64,000 bases of DNA from Brenneria roseae subsp. roseae (GTDB lineage Bacteria > Pseudomonadota > Gammaproteobacteria > Enterobacterales > Enterobacteriaceae). The notes below the pieces were generated by a model. That model was given only the letters and a program-made list of their open reading frames with translations. It searched no databases and had not been told where the DNA came from. Shown piece after piece: positions 47,258-56,000 of this stretch. How positions within the stretch are numbered: the first letter of the stretch is position 1; every line of letters starts with the position of its first letter. Both the position numbers and the translations under genes were made by a program. The stretch covers positions 272,920-336,919 of the forward strand of contig NZ_KZ819023.1 in the NCBI RefSeq assembly GCF_003115845.1, read 5' to 3'.

Positions 47258-48250
47258 TCAGGGATTCAGCAGATTCGCGCAGGGCTCGCCCTGGCTGATT
47301 TCTTTCAGGTTTTGCAGCGTGGTTTGAGAAATGCTTATTAAGGCTTCCTCTGTCAGGAAGGCCTGGTGTCCGGTAAACAGAACGTTATGGCACGCGGATA
47401 GGCGACGGAAAATATCGTCCTGAATCACGTCATTCGATTTATCAGCAAAGAACAGATCCCGTTCATTCTCATAAACGTCCATACCCAGCGCACCAATTTT
47501 CTGCTGTTTCAGCGCATCAATAGCGGCCTGGGAATCAATTAACCCGCCACGGCTGGTGTTAACAATCATCACGCCATCTTTCATTTGTGAAAATGCCGCC
47601 TGATCGAGCAGGTGGTGATTTTCCGGCGTGAGCGGGCAGTGCAGGGATATCACATCGGAACGGGCATAAAGTGTTTTCAGATCCACATATTCCGCACCCA
47701 GATCCAGCGCCTGTGGGTTAGGGTAGGGATCGAATGCCAGCAGACGCATACCGAAACCCTTCAGAATACGCATGGTGGCAATGCCGATTTTCCCCGTACC
47801 GATAATGCCGGCAGTGCGATTGTGCATATTGAAACCAATCAGCCCTTCCAGTGAGAAGTTGGCGTCACGGGTGCGTTGGTAAGCGCGGTGGATGCGGCGG
47901 TTAAGGCACAGCATTAATCCAACAGCATGTTCGGCAACCGCTTCCGGTGAATAAGCCGGAACGCGCACCACCTTGATACCCAATTCTTTGGCCGCGTCGA
48001 GATCGACGTTGTTGAAACCGGCGCAGCGCAGCGCCAGCGTTTTCACTCCCAGCTGTGCCAGTTCAGTCAACACCTCACGACTGCCGTCGTCATTGACGAA
48101 AATGCATACCGCCTGACAGCCCGCCGCAGTTTTTGCCGTGCGTGATGTCAGCATGAAATCAAAAAATTCAAGCTCATAGCCAAACTTTTGATTAACCTGC
48201 TCTAAATATTTACGGTCATATTGCTTGGTGCTGTAGATTGCCAGTTTCAT
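47258..48250 (-). CDS. ldhA: Fermentative D-lactate dehydrogenase
   Basis: This 330-residue NADH-dependent 2-hydroxyacid dehydrogenase reduces pyruvate to D-lactate in mixed-acid fermentation. The Rossmann motif GIIGTGKIGIATMRIL, the catalytic Arg in VNTSRGGLID, and the catalytic His in LFTGHQAFLTEEA are clear. The length and ends match E. coli LdhA. It stands alone, with a terminator downstream. Confidence 0.96.
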   Translation of the reverse strand: MKLAIYSTKQYDRKYLEQVNQKFGYELEFFDFMLTSRTAKTAAGCQAVCIFVNDDGSREVLTELAQLGVKTLALRCAGFNNVDLDAAKELGIKVVRVPAYSPEAVAEHAVGLMLCLNRRIHRAYQRTRDANFSLEGLIGFNMHNRTAGIIGTGKIGIATMRILKGFGMRLLAFDPYPNPQALDLGAEYVDLKTLYARSDVISLHCPLTPENHHLLDQAAFSQMKDGVMIVNTSRGGLIDSQAAIDALKQQKIGALGMDVYENERDLFFADKSNDVIQDDIFRRLSACHNVLFTGHQAFLTEEALISISQTTLQNLKEISQGEPCANLLNP

Positions 48251-48304
48251 CGCGTATGTCTCCGAAAAATCCTTAGATTAAGCTATCAGAAAATATTACG
48301 GAGA

Positions 48305-48337
48305 CAAACCGTTACCTGACAAAGCAATAACGGTTTG
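48305..48337 (-). terminator. Hairpin after the first Aer-type receptor gene
   Basis: A 10-bp perfect stem, CAAACCGTTA / TAACGGTTTG with a 13-base loop, lies between the receptor stop and the ldhA start. It has no T-run on the minus strand, so terminator function is only likely by position. Confidence 0.4.
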
Positions 48338-48357
48338 CGAAAAGCCGGGTACGGAAA

Positions 48358-49911
48358 TTAACGAGGAATGCTGAATACGGAAACCGCTTCCGACATGGTG
48401 GCGATTTGCCGTTCCAGGCAGCTGATGGCCGCACTGGAGTTGCTGGCCAGTATGGTGTTTTGGCGCGTCAGTTCATCAATGTTGTTAACTGCATCATTAA
48501 TGTGTCCCAGCCCTTGCGATTGTTCATGGGTCGCCAGGCTGATTTGATTTACCAACTGGGAGACTTGCTGCACCTGAGCCAGAATGTTATCCATCGACTG
48601 GCTGGTATGGTTCACCAGTTTGTCGCTGGTATTGATGTTGGCAATAGTGGTTTCGATAATCCCCGCGATGTCTTTCGCTGCCTGAGCGCTACGTTGCGCC
48701 AGTGTACGAACTTCACCGGCAACCACCGCAAAACTTTTGCCCTGCTCACCCGCATGGGCGGCTTCCACGGCGGCATTCAGCGCGAGGATGTTGGTCTGGA
48801 ACGCCAGATTATCCAATACATTGATAATGTCGGTGATCTCTTTACTGGAGTGGGTCATCATCACCATTGTGTCGGTTACCTGATTAACGGCTTTTTCTCC
48901 GGCATCGACAGCCACATTGGCATCTTCCGCACAGCGTGTCGCCAACTGCGAGGCGGAGGCATTGCTTTTGATCGTTGCGGTGAGTTGCTCCATCGACGAT
49001 GCGGTATTTTGCAGACTTTGGGCCGTATCGTCACAGCGCTGGCTGAGCGTATGGTTGTCTGTGGCAATCTCGCCACAGGCATGGCGCAGTTCAGCCAGTT
49101 TGCTATTCACATCATCGACAAAAGTGCGGAAATTCATGCCAGACTGATTAACCGCGCGTAATAACATGCCGACTTCATCAACACGATCAAGCTGGAAGTT
49201 ATTATCCGCCTGTCCGGAAGCGGAGTTGATGGCCTGATGCAGAATTTTTTCCAACGGTTTTGCCAGATGCATAACCAGTAATTCACTGGTTATGAAAGCA
49301 CCGCCTAATATGGCTAACGCGAAAATTAATACCGGCGTTGTCAACGGCAGCGTGGTAAGCAGAATAGATAAAACAGATAGCATAAAGAAATAAATGTAAC
49401 TTCTAATCCGCCAGCGGACAGGGATTATTTTAAACAGACTGAGCAGTTTCAGCGGACCTTTATAAATCAGCAGGCCCTGATATAAACGTTGGTACTTTAG
49501 TTTATTTTCGTTTATTTCATGGTAAAGCGTTTCAGCCTGCCGGATTTCCTGTTGAGAAACACGGGTACGGACCGACATATAGCCTGTGACTTTGCCTTCC
49601 TTCATTAATGGGGTAGAACTGGCTTTAACCCAGTAGTAATCGCCATTTTTGCGCCGGTTTTTGACGACGGCAGTCCAGATTCGGCCCGCTTTCAGCGTCG
49701 ACCACATATCGGCGAAAACCGGCGGCGGCATATCGGGATGACGCACAATGTTATGTGGTTGATTGAGAATCTCATCAAAAGTGTAGCCACTGGCATCAAT
49801 AAAGTCGTCATTTGCATAGGTAATGTGACTGGTCGGAGTGGTTACCGACATCAGCTTTGCTTTTTCATCTAATAAATACTGGATATCACTGACAGGGTAA
49901 TTCTTACGCAT
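48358..49911 (-). CDS. aer: Aer-type aerotaxis receptor, copy 1
   Basis: This 517-residue energy/redox chemoreceptor has an N-terminal PAS domain (about residues 10-115) that in Aer binds FAD; the FAD-site motif VRHPDMP and YYWVKA are kept. A hydrophobic anchor follows at about 175-215, then a HAMP-like region and the cytoplasmic signalling domain with the hairpin tip [20 protein letters not shown]. There is no periplasmic domain and no C-terminal receptor-docking pentapeptide, as in Aer. It is a close paralogue of the next gene, with equal length and the same ending VSVFSI-R. Confidence 0.93.
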   Translation of the reverse strand: MRKNYPVSDIQYLLDEKAKLMSVTTPTSHITYANDDFIDASGYTFDEILNQPHNIVRHPDMPPPVFADMWSTLKAGRIWTAVVKNRRKNGDYYWVKASSTPLMKEGKVTGYMSVRTRVSQQEIRQAETLYHEINENKLKYQRLYQGLLIYKGPLKLLSLFKIIPVRWRIRSYIYFFMLSVLSILLTTLPLTTPVLIFALAILGGAFITSELLVMHLAKPLEKILHQAINSASGQADNNFQLDRVDEVGMLLRAVNQSGMNFRTFVDDVNSKLAELRHACGEIATDNHTLSQRCDDTAQSLQNTASSMEQLTATIKSNASASQLATRCAEDANVAVDAGEKAVNQVTDTMVMMTHSSKEITDIINVLDNLAFQTNILALNAAVEAAHAGEQGKSFAVVAGEVRTLAQRSAQAAKDIAGIIETTIANINTSDKLVNHTSQSMDNILAQVQQVSQLVNQISLATHEQSQGLGHINDAVNNIDELTRQNTILASNSSAAISCLERQIATMSEAVSVFSIPR

Positions 49912-50142
49912 TTATCAATCCTTCAGTATAAGCAAGCATGGAAGTGACGTTTGTTAAATCAATTTGTTAAAAAATGGAATGTACCTAATTAATTAACGGC
50001 TAATTCCGGGAAATAATTAGCGAATCAACTTATAAAAATAACTTGCAAATAGAACAGATGAATTTAATGGGTGAAAAAGATCTCCTGAGTGCATTTGATT
50101 TACCATCAATATTGCAAGTTGAATGACCTTTATCTCTACCGT

Positions 50143-50243
50143 TATACGTCAAGTTGCAGATGCGTTGGCCGCAACCGGTCGGCTATTTCCGCTAAACGCT
50201 TACGGCATCGCAGTCAGGGTTTGCGTTACACCAAGTATATTAT
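50143..50243. repeat. Degenerate small intergenic repeat
   Basis: The stretch begins TATACGTCAAGTTGCAGATG and ends with ACACCAAGTATATTATA, giving short inverted ends (TATAC/GTATA). Similar elements beginning TCAAGTTGCAGGTGCGTTGG are, from memory, scattered in Pectobacterium, Serratia and Yersinia genomes. This copy looks decayed. The rest of 49912-50298 is AT-rich with no gene. Confidence 0.5.
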
Positions 50244-50264
50244 AGCGATGGAAATTTGCATGGT

Positions 50265-50290
50265 GCGGGTACATGTTGTTGTGTACCCGC
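50265..50290 (-). terminator. Hairpin after the second Aer-type receptor gene
   Basis: GCGGGTAC / GTACCCGC arms lie 9 bases past the receptor stop on the minus strand. No T-run follows, so it may be a weak or Rho-assisted terminator. Confidence 0.45.
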
Positions 50291-50298
50291 GGGAGAGG

Positions 50299-51852
50299 CT
50301 AACGCGAAATGCTGAATACCGAGACGGCCTGAGCCATACTGGAGATCTGCTGCTGCAAGTGTCCGGTCGCCGAGTTGGATTGGCTGGCAAGCGCGGTATT
50401 TTGATGTGTCAGTTCGTCGATTTTATTCACGGCATCGTTGATCAATTCGACGCCCTGAGATTGCTCCTGCGTCGCCAGACTGATCTCGTTCATCAGATGG
50501 GTAACATTCTGCACCTGAAGCAAAATATTGCTCATGGACTTGTGCGTGTGCGAGACCAGCTCTTCACCGACGCGAATGCTGCTGAGCGTTTCATCGATAA
50601 TGGATGAAATATCGCTGGATGAGGACGCGCTGCGTTGGGCCAAAGAACGAACTTCGCTGGCCACCACGGCAAAACTTTTCCCCTGTTCGCCGGCGTGAGC
50701 CGCTTCTACCGCGGCATTCACCGCCAGAATATTGGTCTGAAAGGCCAGGTTATCCAGCACGTTAATGATATCGGTAATGCGCTCACTGGAGCGCGTGATG
50801 GTTTCCATCGTACTGGAAACCTGATTGACGGCCTGCTCTCCGGAATTGACGGCCTGATTGACATCACGCGTGTATTTTGACGCTTGTACAGAGGCATCGG
50901 CATTGCTTTTGATGGTGGCGGTCAACTGTTCGACCGATGCGGCGGTCTGTTGCAGGTTTTCCTCTGTTTGCTCACAGCAGTTAGCCAGTATTTGATTGCC
51001 CTGGGCGATTTCATTACAGGCTGTTTTCAATTCGTGCAGGTTACTGCTGACATCATCCACAAAGGTACGGAAGTTCATGCCGGACTGATTCACCGCACGC
51101 ATCAGCATGCCGATCTCATCCACACGATTGAGTTGCGTCAGGTTGTCGGCCTGACCTGCGGCACAACGCATAGCCTGAGAAAGAATCTGTTCAACCGGGT
51201 GTGCAACATGGCGTACCAGCAGTTCGCAACTGATAAAACCGCAGGCGATTAGCAGCGGAAACAGCAGGGCGGCTAACGGGGCCGTTGCCATCATGGAATA
51301 GGCGGCAATCAGGGGGATCAGGCTGAACAACAGACAATAACTGCGGATGCGCCAGCGTAGCGGCATGGTTTTAAATATACTTAACAGTCGCAGAGGGCCA
51401 GTATAGACCAGCAGACCATGATGGAACGCGCGGTGTTTCAGTTTGCCTTCATTGACTGCGGCGTAGAGTGCTTTCGCCTGTTGGATTTCATCCGGCGTGG
51501 CCGGGATGCGCACAGACATGTACCCCGTCAATTGGCCTTCTTTTTTTAATGGGGTCGTACTGGATTTGACCCAGTAGTGATCGCCATTCTTGCGCCGGTT
51601 TTTCACAATGCCGGTCCAAATGTGGCCCGCTTGCAGCGTTTTCCACATATCGGAGAAGGCCGATGGTGGCATATCCGGGTGCCGGATTATATTATGCGGC
51701 TGATTCATCAGTTCTTCCAGGTGGTAGCCGCTGACCTGAATGAAATCTTTGTTTGCGTAAGTAATGTGGCTATCCGGGGTGGTGACCGACATCAGCTTGG
51801 TTTTTTCGTGCAGCGGGTATTGGTAGGTACTGACGGGAAGGTTCTTACGCAT
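50299..51852 (-). CDS. aer: Aer-type aerotaxis receptor, copy 2
   Basis: This second 517-residue receptor has the same layout as its neighbour: PAS with IRHPDMP and HYWVKSS, membrane anchor at about 175-215, HAMP-like segment, and signalling tip [20 protein letters not shown]. The two genes are in tandem with 387 bases between them, which points to gene duplication. They differ most in the anchor and in the linker after PAS, so they may report different redox ranges or interact with other receptors differently. No FliA-type promoter could be recognised upstream. Confidence 0.93.
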   Translation of the reverse strand: MRKNLPVSTYQYPLHEKTKLMSVTTPDSHITYANKDFIQVSGYHLEELMNQPHNIIRHPDMPPSAFSDMWKTLQAGHIWTGIVKNRRKNGDHYWVKSSTTPLKKEGQLTGYMSVRIPATPDEIQQAKALYAAVNEGKLKHRAFHHGLLVYTGPLRLLSIFKTMPLRWRIRSYCLLFSLIPLIAAYSMMATAPLAALLFPLLIACGFISCELLVRHVAHPVEQILSQAMRCAAGQADNLTQLNRVDEIGMLMRAVNQSGMNFRTFVDDVSSNLHELKTACNEIAQGNQILANCCEQTEENLQQTAASVEQLTATIKSNADASVQASKYTRDVNQAVNSGEQAVNQVSSTMETITRSSERITDIINVLDNLAFQTNILAVNAAVEAAHAGEQGKSFAVVASEVRSLAQRSASSSSDISSIIDETLSSIRVGEELVSHTHKSMSNILLQVQNVTHLMNEISLATQEQSQGVELINDAVNKIDELTHQNTALASQSNSATGHLQQQISSMAQAVSVFSISR

Positions 51853-51893
51853 GGAGCAATCCTTTATATGCTGTATCCAGATACTGATTTAAC

Positions 51894-52046
51894 ATGAATA
51901 TACCTGTCATCTTTCTCGTTGCTGGTGCGTTGGCTGTCTTATTCGTCCCTGTCTGGGGCTCGCTCGTTGTAAGCAACACACGAGATCCATGGCACGTTGA
52001 CAGAAAGAATATGCGCAAACACATTACAAAAAATAACGATAAGTAA
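51894..52046 (+). CDS. Possible 50-residue single-pass membrane protein
   Basis: An ATG-started frame encodes a hydrophobic helix (IPVIFLVAGALAVLFVPVWG) followed by a basic, polar tail (TRDPWHVDRKNMRKH). This is the layout of many enterobacterial small membrane proteins. No good ribosome site precedes the ATG, and I recognise no relative, so it may be chance. It lies in the 358-base gap between the second aer and ydbH; the rest of the gap is AT-rich and shows nothing else. Confidence 0.25.
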   Translation: MNIPVIFLVAGALAVLFVPVWGSLVVSNTRDPWHVDRKNMRKHITKNNDK

Positions 52047-52210
52047 CGACATTATCATAAAATGGTAACAAAAAAGTATCGCATTTGGCGTCAAGTGTGA
52101 GCTGAAAGGAGTCTACCTGTTAACGTAATGAGCAAAAAATGTATAGAACATAAACAACCGAAAACGGCGCAGGTTTGGGCGGGATCTCATCGAATGCATA
52201 ATCTCTATTA

Positions 52211-54799
52211 ATGATTAAAAAATACGCGTTACCCGGCGCGGCACTGATACTCCTGCTGTTATTCGTGTCGTGGCGGACTATGCCACAGTGGTTGCCACGC
52301 ATTGCGGGGATCTGGTTACCCGCAGAAATGTCTTTGACGCTGCATTCACCGCCGGTTTGGTATGAGCGGGGACTGCAAAGCGAGGGCATCCGGCTGAGTG
52401 TGGGCGAATGTACGCTGCTTGATGTGCAGAATATCATGCTGTATCGGCAGTCCGGACGATGGACGATCGATATCGATGCCGTCACGTTGAATAGCGATTG
52501 CCTGCCGCATCTGGCATCTGACGACAACACGACGCCCATACGGCTGGCCCAGTGGCAACAGCGTTTGCCAGCCGCGGATGTCACGATTGAAAAAGTGACG
52601 CTTCAACCCTGGCGGGATTACGCCGGGCGAGCGCAGTTCAGTACCGATGGCAACCAACGACAGACGCTGCATTATCAAGGCGATCAGCTGGCGTTTCAGA
52701 CGGAACTGAACCAACAGCACCTGGTTTTACGCAAAGGCATGCTGGCGACGCCGGCGGGGGACGTTCGTTTGCAATTGAGCGGCGAGATCGACCTGGCGGA
52801 TACGCTAACGCAGGCGCCGGTGCAGGGCGTGCTGAACGGTCAACTGGTTACCGGACAAACGCCCGAGCCGGTATCCATGCGGCTAAGCTGGCGGCACCAG
52901 CAAGGGGAGCTTTCGCTACAGGCGGAGGGCGATAATGAGCCGCTGGTCTCGCTGCCATGGCAGTTAACCGCAGAGCAGATACAGGTGAGTAACGGTGTCT
53001 GGCGCTGGCCTTACGCCGCACAACCGCTGTCGGGACGGATTTCACTTACGTTGCAAAACTGGCGGCAAGGGCTGGAAAAAACGCGCATTGATGCGCGCAT
53101 GAACATGTTGACGCAGGGGCATAACGGCAAGGCCAACGCCGTTCTGGTGTTGGGACCGGGTCAGCTTGGGCTGATCAACAGTGAATTGCGTTTTCAGTTA
53201 ACCGGTCAGGCTAACCTGTCTGACTTGTCTTTAACGGCGTCGCTGCCGGGGGTTCTGCAAGGTTCTTTATTAAATCCGGAGCTATCGATCTTACCGGGGG
53301 CGTTGCTGCGAGCCTGGGGCCCGCTGGGATCGCAGGTCCGGCTTGAGGAAGCGCGTTGGCCGTTAGCCGGAGTGCGAATCAGCTCAACCGGGGTGAATGG
53401 ACGGTTGCAGGCCATCGTCAAGGCGCATCATACGTACTGGGGCCGATTCGACCTGCATCTGGATGGACAAGCGCAGGATTTCTGGCCCGACAAAGGGCAG
53501 TGGCAGTGGCGATATTGGGGAAGCGGGCAACTGCCGCCGCTAAAAGGGAAATGGGATGTGGCGGGACGGGGTCGCTGGCAGGACTCGCTAATCGAAGTGA
53601 GCCAATTGTCGAGCGGATTGGATCAGCTTGGTTACGGACTGGTGATGGTTCACCAACCACGTCTGACGATTGTTGAACCTTTACGCTGGCAGCGTGCCCG
53701 TTCAGGAGAATATTTTCAGGGCGCGTTACAGCTGGCATCGGAACAAGTCGATTTCAGCAACGGCGGCTATCTTCCTCCAACGTTGATGACTCTCGGCCTG
53801 CAAGGGCGGGATCCCGATGATTTCCTGATAAAGGGACAATTACAGGCGCAAAATATTGGTCCGGTGTCCCTGCGCGGGCGCTGGGATGGCGAGCGTTTAC
53901 GCGGCAATGCCTGGTGGCCACGTCAGCCACTAACCGTTTTTCAGCCGTTGCTATCGCCGAAACTGAAAATGAACATTCGTTCAGGACAGTTCCATGCACA
54001 GGCCGCGTTTTCCGCGGCGCAGGGAGAGGGATTCAGCGCCGGCGGGCATTGGGTGGTGAGCAACGGAGGACTATGGTTGCAGGACGGCGAAGTCGGCGGT
54101 GTCAATTTTGCGCTGCCTTACCGACTGAAAAATCAGCGTTGGGAACTCGGCATCAAACAACCCGTCACGTTGCGAATTGCTATGCTGGATAACCTGTTCC
54201 GGATGACGGATATCCGCGTTGATCTGCGGGGATTTTATCCGTACAGCGAAAAATTGCCGTTGACGATATCGCAGGCGGAGATGGACGTATTGGGCGGGCA
54301 TATCAGCCTTTCGGCCATGCAGTGGCCGCAGCGGGAAGATGCGCTGTTCACCGTGAAAAGCGTGGAGCTCAGTGAACTGATAACGGCGTTGAAGTTGAAA
54401 CAGTTTGCGATGTCGGGACGGGTGAGCGGTGTGCTGCCACTGAATTTTAACCACCCTGACATGCTGATTCAGGGCGGGCGCTTCACCAACGATCGTTTTC
54501 TGACGCTTCGGCTGGATAAACTGCTGGCTGACGAGTTGGAGAGTAAAAATCTGGCCAGCGGCGCAGCGATTAACTGGATGCGTTATCTGGAAATTGGGCG
54601 TTCCTATGCCACAGTGGAATTGAGTAATCAGGGCGAACTGACGCTGGTTTCGCAGATTCAGGGGAAAAATCCGCTGTTAAGTGCGGATAGGCAAGTCATT
54701 CTCAACTATCGTCATCAGGAGAATATTTTCCAGCTGTGGCGGAGTTTACGTTTTGGCGATAATTTGCACGATACGTTGGAGCAACGGGCGAATGAATAA
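52211..54799 (+). CDS. ydbH: YdbH, AsmA-like intermembrane phospholipid transport protein
   Basis: This 862-residue protein is anchored in the inner membrane by one N-terminal helix (ALPGAALILLLLFVSW) with a long beta-rich periplasmic part. YdbH belongs to the AsmA-like/TamB group that, redundantly with TamB and YhdP, forms bridges carrying phospholipids to the outer membrane. The C-terminal region INWMRYLEIGRSYATVELSN is typical. It is followed after 15 bases by ynbE, its outer-membrane lipoprotein partner. E. coli YdbH is 879 aa, so it is complete. Confidence 0.93.
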   Translation: MIKKYALPGAALILLLLFVSWRTMPQWLPRIAGIWLPAEMSLTLHSPPVWYERGLQSEGIRLSVGECTLLDVQNIMLYRQSGRWTIDIDAVTLNSDCLPHLASDDNTTPIRLAQWQQRLPAADVTIEKVTLQPWRDYAGRAQFSTDGNQRQTLHYQGDQLAFQTELNQQHLVLRKGMLATPAGDVRLQLSGEIDLADTLTQAPVQGVLNGQLVTGQTPEPVSMRLSWRHQQGELSLQAEGDNEPLVSLPWQLTAEQIQVSNGVWRWPYAAQPLSGRISLTLQNWRQGLEKTRIDARMNMLTQGHNGKANAVLVLGPGQLGLINSELRFQLTGQANLSDLSLTASLPGVLQGSLLNPELSILPGALLRAWGPLGSQVRLEEARWPLAGVRISSTGVNGRLQAIVKAHHTYWGRFDLHLDGQAQDFWPDKGQWQWRYWGSGQLPPLKGKWDVAGRGRWQDSLIEVSQLSSGLDQLGYGLVMVHQPRLTIVEPLRWQRARSGEYFQGALQLASEQVDFSNGGYLPPTLMTLGLQGRDPDDFLIKGQLQAQNIGPVSLRGRWDGERLRGNAWWPRQPLTVFQPLLSPKLKMNIRSGQFHAQAAFSAAQGEGFSAGGHWVVSNGGLWLQDGEVGGVNFALPYRLKNQRWELGIKQPVTLRIAMLDNLFRMTDIRVDLRGFYPYSEKLPLTISQAEMDVLGGHISLSAMQWPQREDALFTVKSVELSELITALKLKQFAMSGRVSGVLPLNFNHPDMLIQGGRFTNDRFLTLRLDKLLADELESKNLASGAAINWMRYLEIGRSYATVELSNQGELTLVSQIQGKNPLLSADRQVILNYRHQENIFQLWRSLRFGDNLHDTLEQRANE

Positions 54800-54814
54800 A
54801 TTCAGGGTAGAGCC

Positions 54815-55048
54815 ATGAAGCATGGTGGTGTTATGCCGGCAGGTGTCTGTGCGGTATTTTTGCTGGCGGGCTGTGTGCCGCGTATTGAAGTGGCCGCGCC
54901 TAAAGAACCGATCACGATCAATATGAACGTCAAGATTGAGCATGAAATTCATATCCGGGCGGATAAAGAGGCCACGCAATTACTGGAAAAATCAGATAAC
55001 GCAGCGGGTGAAGAGATAAAGAAAAGCGCGCCTGAAGGCGCGCAATAA
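54815..55048 (+). CDS. ynbE: YnbE lipoprotein, YdbH partner, with extended C-terminus
   Basis: This 77-residue outer-membrane lipoprotein (lipobox LLAGC) joins YdbH to complete the bridge. The strand PRIEVAAPKEPITINMNVKI is almost identical to E. coli YnbE, which ends about 16 residues earlier. The C-terminal extension (DNAAGEEIKKSAPEGAQ) is unusual: its last codons are formed by a GC-rich hairpin that looks like a terminator. In E. coli ydbL follows; here it is absent. Confidence 0.92.
   Translation: MKHGGVMPAGVCAVFLLAGCVPRIEVAAPKEPITINMNVKIEHEIHIRADKEATQLLEKSDNAAGEEIKKSAPEGAQ
55026..55043 (+). terminator. GC-rich hairpin within the last codons of ynbE
   Basis: GCGCGCC-TGAA-GGCGCGC forms a perfect seven-bp stem that overlaps the ynbE stop codon region. 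No T-run follows. It probably marks the transcript end after the loss of ydbL. Confidence 0.5.
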
Positions 55049-55115
55049 GACTTCCAAAGCACAAAATTAATAACAGGGTAGTTCGTTAATGATGAGTTAA
55101 CGGGGTTAAACGCGA

Positions 55116-55784
<669 letters not shown>

Positions 55785-56000
55785 TTATGCGCGCGCCATA
55801 GGGGTTGAAAGTGCAAATATTCGAGCGCTTTGTTCGATTTTATTGAATAAGGGGGCGTCGGCGTGGTTAGAGCCCCGGCGGGTGTTGTGCTACCATGCAC
55901 GCCGGAAAATATTCCGGTTTAAGCGACCGGAATCAGGGCGTAGACAGGGTTTATCGCCTGGGAAAGCCCGTAACATGAAAAAGTATTAAGGAATAGCCAC

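Noticed and set aside
52120-52584. 154-residue minus-strand ORF near the ydbH start
   Set aside because: It is mostly antisense to the start of ydbH, has no ribosome site, and resembles no family.
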